From: an uncultured Eubacteriales bacterium
GTDB lineage: Bacteria > Bacillota > Clostridia > Christensenellales > UBA1242
Direction of reading: 5' to 3'
NCBI GenBank assembly: GCA_905203455.1
Contig: CAJKVX010000012.1
Coordinates: 1 to 18,666 of the forward strand
DNA length: 18,666 nucleotides
Shown piece by piece: positions 13,607 through 18,666 of this stretch. Numbering within the stretch: position 1 is the stretch's first letter; each line of letters opens with the position of its first letter. Below the pieces are notes generated by a model, which was given only the letters and a program-made list of their open reading frames with translations, was not told the origin of the DNA and made no database searches. Position numbers and translations under genes: made by a program.

Positions 13607-14239
13607 ATGTTAGCAACACAGACCAGAACAAGAGATATTTACAAACAAGACACTTTTGTTCCTGAAGTTGACACGCAAGACGAAGAGTTTGAAGATGATT
13701 CTTCTGGTTTTGGCAGTGATTTTGGTAATTCCTTCACAACAACAACTTCACAAACAGAACCAGCGTTTGAAATTGAGAAGGAATATAACACCACAATTGC
13801 TCCACAACAAGATGAATACAAGGTTGTTAGGCCTTTAATGCAAGAAGTTGAAAAGAAGCAAGTTTTAACTCAAACAAAAAGTAAAACTGCCCTAAGCCCA
13901 AGGCTTAAAATAATGATAACAGTTTATAGTTTGGTTTTTGCTTTGCTTTTGGGCTTTTCAATTTACAATGCAGTTGCAATTTCAAACACTGCGTCAATGC
14001 TTTCAGCTAAGCAAATTGAAGTTTCGGCAACAACTGAGGTCATAAATGACCTTACAGGACAATATAATGAGTTAGGAACAGACGAAGCAATTAGAGACCA
14101 AGTTTCAGGTGATTTTGTTGAGGCTGACAGTTCTAACACAGTTATAATAAACAAGCCTGATGTTGACGCCGTAAGCACTTATCAAGCCCCAACAAATTGG
14201 TTTGATAAGATTTGTGAGTTTTTTAGTAGTCTGTTCTAA
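13607..14239 (+). CDS. ftsL: FtsL-like cell division protein (by position and topology)
   Basis: This 210-residue single-pass membrane protein sits between rsmH and the septal transpeptidase, where FtsL is normally found. FtsL links with DivIC/FtsB and activates septal synthesis. Residues 1-95 are acidic, Ser/Thr/Gln-rich and probably disordered in the cytoplasm. A membrane helix spans about 100-122. A short helical external part (123-165) follows, and the end carries an aromatic amphipathic segment NWFDKICEFFSSLF. Sequence similarity to FtsL is not obvious, and the long N-terminal region and short coiled coil are unlike standard FtsL of about 100-120 residues. Ribosome binding site AAGGGAGGT (13590-13598) is strong. 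Confidence 0.65.
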   Translation: MLATQTRTRDIYKQDTFVPEVDTQDEEFEDDSSGFGSDFGNSFTTTTSQTEPAFEIEKEYNTTIAPQQDEYKVVRPLMQEVEKKQVLTQTKSKTALSPRLKIMITVYSLVFALLLGFSIYNAVAISNTASMLSAKQIEVSATTEVINDLTGQYNELGTDEAIRDQVSGDFVEADSSNTVIINKPDVDAVSTYQAPTNWFDKICEFFSSLF

Positions 14240-14263
14240 ACTTTAAGTTTAGGAGACTGCGGG

Positions 14264-16177
14264 GTGGAAGTTAAATATACTTCATTTAGTTTGCAAAAGA
14301 GATTATTAGCCATTGTTTTGCTGATAATCTTTTTTTTGATGTTGCTTGTGGGAAGATTGTTTTATTTGCAGGTTATCTGCGGAAATTCTTTGCAGGCAAA
14401 GGCACTTAGCCAGTGGTTTAGAGACATTCCAACCGAAGCATTAAGGGGAACAATTACTGACAGAAATGGGGTTGTTCTTGCAAGTGATGTAACTAGTTAT
14501 GATGTTTATGTTCGTCCTGCTGATGTAAAAAATAGCAATAGCGTTAGCCTTGTGCTTTCAAGCGTTTTGAATCTTGATTATGACGAGGTTTATGAACAAG
14601 TTACAAAAAAGGGAATAAGTGAAATTAAAATTGCAGACAAAATTTCTCATGAATTAATGCAAGAGATTTTGAAAAATTATCAAGACGGAATATTTTTCAC
14701 CCAAACCAGCACCAGAAATTATGCCTATGACGATTTGCTTACGCAAGTTATTGGGTTTACTAATATTGATGGCGATGGGCAAACAGGGCTTGAAGCATAT
14801 TACAATAAATTTTTAAGTGGGGTTGATGGGGTAAGTTTGGTTGAAAGCGACATAAAAGGGTCAACTCTTGACAGTTCTTCAACCTATTACATTGAACCAA
14901 TTGATGGGCTTAACCTTACTCTTACAATAGATTTTAAAATTCAGCAGGCAACAGAAGAGATTATGCAACAGTGTTATCTTGAAAACGTGGCAAAAAGTGC
15001 AACTGCTGTTGTGCTGAACCCACAAACGGGTGAAGTTATTGCAATGACTTCAAAGCCTTCATTTAACCTTAACGATATCCCGCGTGATGATGTTAGCACA
15101 CTTATGCAAATGGCAAAACTTTTGGCAGTTAGTGATGTTTACGAGCCGGGGTCAACCTTTAAAATTTTAACTGCTGCAATTGCACTTAATGAAGGGCTAA
15201 CTTATGAGCATGACTATTTCTATTGCAGTGGGTTTAGGATTGTTAACGGGGTTAAAATTAATTGCCACAGAAGAACGGGGCATGGTTCACAAAGTTTGCT
15301 TCAAGGGTTGTCTAATTCTTGCAACTGTGTGTTTATGGAACTTGCTAACAGAATTGGGCTTGAAAAGTTCTATGAATATATGGAAATTTTTGGGCTAACT
15401 TCGGGCTTTGGGGTTGACATTGGCGGTGAAGGCAAGGCAGTTACAATGCCAAAATCATTAGTTACACAAGGCGACCTTTTAAGAATGGGGTTTGGGCAGG
15501 CAATTGCTGTTACTCCGCTGGGGCTTGCAAATGCAGTTAGTTCGGTTATTAATGGCGGAAATTTAATGCAACCTTATTTTGTTAAAAACATCTATAACAA
15601 TAGTGGCACAGTGGTTTACAGCAAAGAAAACACCGTTTTAAGAAAAACTGTTAGCAGTGAAGTTAGTGCTCTTATGAACAAAATGCTTGAACAGGTTGTG
15701 TCTAGCGGTGGCGGAAAGCAGGCAAAAATTGCAGGTTACAGCATTGCGGGTAAAACGGGCACTGCACAAAAGTATGAAAATGGTGCCATTGCTCAGGGTA
15801 AATATGTGGCGTCATTTATTGGCTACACACCAGCGGATAACCCTGAGTATCTTGTTTTAGTTACCGTTGATGAACCAAAGGGAGCATATTACGGAAGCAT
15901 TGTTGCCGCCCCAGTTGCAAGAAAAATTTTCGAGAAGATTTTTGAAATAAGGGGCACTCAAACAAACCAAAATTTTGAAGAGGATAAAAAAGATTTAGAA
16001 GCAAACATTAAACTGCCAAGTTTTGTTGGCATGAGTTTAACAGAAGCCGCAACCACAATAGTTGGCATGGGACTAAACTATCTTGTTAGCGGAACGGGAA
16101 GTGTTGTTACTGCTCAAATTGCAGCGCCAGACACAATGGTGTTTAGTGGTGACACGGTTTTACTTATTATGGAATAG
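14264..16177 (+). CDS. ftsI: Penicillin-binding protein 2 / FtsI-type transpeptidase with PASTA domain
   Basis: This class B penicillin-binding protein cross-links septal peptidoglycan. The 637 residues comprise a short cytoplasmic tail, one membrane anchor (about 13-35), a dimerisation domain opening with RGTITDRNGVVLA, and the transpeptidase domain. Active-site motifs are STFK (297-300; nucleophile Ser297), SCN (352-354) and KTG (497-499). A single C-terminal PASTA domain covers about 583-637. The start is GTG 14264, eight bases after AGGAG (14251-14255). Position before murE fits PBP2B/FtsI or SpoVD. One PASTA domain is compatible with either, and no sporulation gene is in the window, so the exact member is open. 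Confidence 0.92.
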   Translation: MEVKYTSFSLQKRLLAIVLLIIFFLMLLVGRLFYLQVICGNSLQAKALSQWFRDIPTEALRGTITDRNGVVLASDVTSYDVYVRPADVKNSNSVSLVLSSVLNLDYDEVYEQVTKKGISEIKIADKISHELMQEILKNYQDGIFFTQTSTRNYAYDDLLTQVIGFTNIDGDGQTGLEAYYNKFLSGVDGVSLVESDIKGSTLDSSSTYYIEPIDGLNLTLTIDFKIQQATEEIMQQCYLENVAKSATAVVLNPQTGEVIAMTSKPSFNLNDIPRDDVSTLMQMAKLLAVSDVYEPGSTFKILTAAIALNEGLTYEHDYFYCSGFRIVNGVKINCHRRTGHGSQSLLQGLSNSCNCVFMELANRIGLEKFYEYMEIFGLTSGFGVDIGGEGKAVTMPKSLVTQGDLLRMGFGQAIAVTPLGLANAVSSVINGGNLMQPYFVKNIYNNSGTVVYSKENTVLRKTVSSEVSALMNKMLEQVVSSGGGKQAKIAGYSIAGKTGTAQKYENGAIAQGKYVASFIGYTPADNPEYLVLVTVDEPKGAYYGSIVAAPVARKIFEKIFEIRGTQTNQNFEEDKKDLEANIKLPSFVGMSLTEAATTIVGMGLNYLVSGTGSVVTAQIAAPDTMVFSGDTVLLIME

Positions 16178-16186
16178 GAGGCAAAA

Positions 16187-17617
16187 ATGGAACTAAGTAA
16201 ACTTACTAAAAATTTTGATGTTTACATGTTGGGAGAAGATAAAGAAATTTCAGGGTTATGTTGCAACTCAAAAGAAGTTAAAGCCAACGACTTGTTCTTT
16301 TGCATTAACGGCACACACACTGATGGGCATAAATTTGCCTTAGATGCAGTAAAAAATGGGGCGGTTGCGGTTGTTTGTGAAAAAGAACTTGATTTACCTA
16401 AGCAGGTTACTCAAATTATTGTGCCATCTTCAAGAAGGGCAATGGGAGAGTTTGCAAGCGAGTTTTATGGCAACCCACAAAAAAACATGAAAGTTATTAT
16501 GGTTACTGGAACAAATGGAAAAACCACAACAACTTATCTTTTAAAAAAGGTTTTGGAAGATGCTGGATTTAGTGTGGGGTTAATTGGAACAAACGGAACT
16601 CTTATTGGAAATAAACACATAAACAGCAATCTTACAACTCCTGACCCAATCGAGTTGTTTAGCATTTTAAGGCAAATGGAGAAAAACGGTTGTGATTTCG
16701 TTTGCATGGAGGCAAGTGCTCATGCGATTTATTTAGATAAACTTTCAGGTTTAAAGGCAGATATTTCAATTTTAACAAATATAACGCAAGACCATTTAGA
16801 TTTTTTTAGAACAATGGAAAATTATGTTAAAGCAAAAAGCAAACTTTTTGAACCTGAAAGCAGCAGATTTTGTGTGATTAACACTGATAATAGCCTAGCA
16901 AAGTCAATTTTTGAAAACTGTGCCATTCCTGCAATCAGCGTTGGAACAAGCAAAGATGCTGACATAAATGCGTTTGATATTGCACAAAATAGAGTTGGTC
17001 AAAGTTTTACTGCAAATATTGTTGGTGAACTTCAAAACTTTAACTTAAAACTTGATGGCAAATTTAATGTGTCAAATGCTCTTGGGGTTATTGCGGTTGC
17101 AGAACTTTTGGGGTTAGACCAAAAGCAAGTTTCTAAAAGTCTTTCTAGCGTTGAGCCTATTCCTGGAAGGTTTAACAAGATTGATAAAAACGGGGTAAGC
17201 GTTATTATTGATTATGCTCACACTCCTGATGGCATTCAAAACATTTTAACTGCAACCCGAGAGATTGCAAAAAAAGGTAAGGTGATTGCCGTTTTTGGGT
17301 GTGGTGGAAACAGAGATGCAGCAAAGCGACCTATTATGGGGCAAATTGCATGCAACTTGGCAGACTGCGTTGTTATAACCAGCGATAACCCAAGATATGA
17401 AGATCCCGAGGTGATAATTGCAAACATATGCAAAGACATTTCGGGTTACACCAATTATATTTGCGAGCCTGACAGAAGCAAAGCAATTAAAAAAGCGTTA
17501 AGTTTGGCAAAAAGCGGAGATGTTGTTGCCATTCTTGGCAAGGGAAATGAAAATTACTTAGATGTTTGTGGCAAAAAAATTCCATATAGCGACCAAGAAG
17601 AAGTAGAAAAAATTTAG
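16187..17617 (+). CDS. murE: UDP-MurNAc-tripeptide synthetase (meso-diaminopimelate adding)
   Basis: MurE adds the third residue to UDP-MurNAc-L-Ala-D-Glu in the cytoplasm using ATP. The 476 residues are normal. The N-terminal uridine-binding domain has CNSKEV and GTHTDGHKF. The ATP loop is TGTNGKTT (107-114), and the probable carbamylated Lys is Lys217 in VKAKSKLF. The specificity motif DNPRYEDP (400-407) is of the DNPR type that selects meso-diaminopimelate. The block usually read EVSSH reads EASAH (175-179), and Lys185 stands where E. coli MurE has Arg192, a conservative change. AGGAGG overlaps the ftsI stop, five bases before ATG 16187. Confidence 0.96.
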   Translation: MELSKLTKNFDVYMLGEDKEISGLCCNSKEVKANDLFFCINGTHTDGHKFALDAVKNGAVAVVCEKELDLPKQVTQIIVPSSRRAMGEFASEFYGNPQKNMKVIMVTGTNGKTTTTYLLKKVLEDAGFSVGLIGTNGTLIGNKHINSNLTTPDPIELFSILRQMEKNGCDFVCMEASAHAIYLDKLSGLKADISILTNITQDHLDFFRTMENYVKAKSKLFEPESSRFCVINTDNSLAKSIFENCAIPAISVGTSKDADINAFDIAQNRVGQSFTANIVGELQNFNLKLDGKFNVSNALGVIAVAELLGLDQKQVSKSLSSVEPIPGRFNKIDKNGVSVIIDYAHTPDGIQNILTATREIAKKGKVIAVFGCGGNRDAAKRPIMGQIACNLADCVVITSDNPRYEDPEVIIANICKDISGYTNYICEPDRSKAIKKALSLAKSGDVVAILGKGNENYLDVCGKKIPYSDQEEVEKI

Positions 17618-17626
17618 CGAGGGATT

Positions 17627-18637
17627 ATGAGTTTTAGTGTAAAATTACTTGTTAGTTTGTTTGCCTGTTTTAGTTTAACGGCTATAATTTTGCCAATTTT
17701 AATTTGGTTTTTAAGAAAGGAAAAAATTAAACAGGTTATTTTACATTATGTTGACATGCATTCATATAAAAGTGGTACCCCAACAATGGGCGGAATTGCC
17801 TTTGTTCTTTCAATTTGTATTTGTGGTTTAATTTTTTGTAATGGGGAAAGCACATTAAGTTTAATGACAATTATTGTTACTTTTTCATATGGGCTTATCG
17901 GCTTTCTTGATGATTTTATTAAATTTAAATTTAAAAGAAATTTAGGTTTAAAGCCTTATCAAAAAATAATTTCACAACTTGCAATAGCCGTGGCGGGTGC
18001 AGGGTTTGTTTATAAAAGCGAAGGGCTGGTTGGCAGTGTTTTGTATGTTCCTTTTGTTAACACCTATGTTGATTTTGGAGTGTTTATAATTCCATTTGTT
18101 ATTTTAATTTTTATTGCGTGCACCAACAGTGTTAACCTTACTGATGGGCTTGACGGCCTTGCAGGAACAACAACATTGAGTTTTTTGTTCACATTTGCGC
18201 TGCTTATGATTGTTATGCTTTTTTCAAGGTTGGGCGGAATTAATGAATTTAGCATGAACGAATACCAAAACATTGTTACCCTTTGTTTTATTGGAATGGG
18301 GGCGTTGCTTGCGTTTTTGTTGTTTAATGGGTATCCCGCAAAAATTTTCATGGGAGACACAGGCTCACTTGCTCTTGGTGGCATGGTGGCATCAGTTGCA
18401 ATTTTTACAAGAAATTCATTGTTTATTCCAATAATTGGGTTTATGTTTGTGCTTTCAAGTGTTTCTGTTATTATTCAGGTTTTGCACTATAAAAGAACTC
18501 ACAAAAGAGTGTTTTTAATGGCACCGCTTCATCACCATTTTGAAAAAAAGGGAATTCATGAAGTTAAAATTGTTGTGTGGTATAGCATTATAACCTTGCT
18601 TTTAGGGCTTATTTGTGTTCTGTTTGAATTGATTTAA
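17627..18637 (+). CDS. mraY: Phospho-MurNAc-pentapeptide translocase
   Basis: MraY transfers phospho-MurNAc-pentapeptide to undecaprenyl phosphate, making lipid I in the inner membrane. The 336 residues contain about ten hydrophobic segments. Conserved blocks are SGTPTMGG (49-56), LDDF (94-97; Asp95, Asp96), NSVNLTDGLDGLAG (167-180; Asp173, Asp176), FMGDTGSLALGG (241-252) and PLHHHFE (300-306). GAGGG (17619-17623) is close, three bases, to ATG 17627. It follows murE after nine bases. No terminator is visible in the last 29 bases, so the cluster probably continues past the window. Confidence 0.97.
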   Translation: MSFSVKLLVSLFACFSLTAIILPILIWFLRKEKIKQVILHYVDMHSYKSGTPTMGGIAFVLSICICGLIFCNGESTLSLMTIIVTFSYGLIGFLDDFIKFKFKRNLGLKPYQKIISQLAIAVAGAGFVYKSEGLVGSVLYVPFVNTYVDFGVFIIPFVILIFIACTNSVNLTDGLDGLAGTTTLSFLFTFALLMIVMLFSRLGGINEFSMNEYQNIVTLCFIGMGALLAFLLFNGYPAKIFMGDTGSLALGGMVASVAIFTRNSLFIPIIGFMFVLSSVSVIIQVLHYKRTHKRVFLMAPLHHHFEKKGIHEVKIVVWYSIITLLLGLICVLFELI

Positions 18638-18666
18638 TAAGTTTTAATTATAAGTTTTATAAATTA

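Noticed and set aside
18638..18666. Repeat of AAGTTTTA at the right edge
   Set aside because: Two short AT-rich copies in 29 bases are expected by chance at this composition, and the context is cut by the window end.

Overview
The window is about 18.7 kb of AT-rich bacterial chromosome. It uses the standard genetic code (rsmH ends in TGA), has AGGAGG-type ribosome binding sites and shows sigma-A style TTGAAA-N17-TATAAT promoters. It carries a Gram-positive type mraZ-rsmH-ftsL-ftsI-murE-mraY cluster, and the MurE has the DNPR motif of meso-diaminopimelate adding enzymes. Together these suggest a low-GC Bacillota, probably an uncultured gut-type Clostridia. The taxonomic placement is inference. 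No tRNA, rRNA, CRISPR array, transposase or phage gene was seen.

Layout. (1) 1-2110 is an accessory patch. A protein made of six 28-residue tandem repeats (+ strand) converges on an ankyrin-like repeat protein (- strand), and the two share one bidirectional terminator. (2) 2135-4947 is a likely operon: alpha/beta hydrolase, lspA, an RluA-family pseudouridine synthase and a small unknown membrane protein. (3) 5040-8334 is a protein quality-control block: trigger factor, clpP and clpX. It has its own promoter, a weak hairpin between clpP and clpX, and a strong terminator after clpX. (4) 8449-10242 is a split transketolase pair of the type often linked to sugar or polysaccharide metabolism. (5) 10348-11665 holds the ribosome-assembly GTPase engB and a metallophosphoesterase. 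(6) 11666-12139 is a gene-free regulatory stretch of about 470 bases. (7) 12140-18637 is the start of the division and cell-wall cluster, which runs to the window edge.

How the genes work together. ClpP and ClpX form a protease, with trigger factor as the ribosome-bound chaperone. LspA matures lipoproteins. MurE and MraY are consecutive cytoplasmic and membrane steps of peptidoglycan precursor synthesis. The FtsL-like protein and FtsI/PBP2 belong to the septal synthesis machine, and MraZ is the probable autoregulator of the cluster.

Most of the window is conserved housekeeping. The least explained parts are the 28-residue repeat protein, the ankyrin-like protein, the promoter-terminator unit and repeat-rich operator region before mraZ, the transketolase with an Asn in place of the Mg-binding Asp, and the atypical FtsL-position protein.
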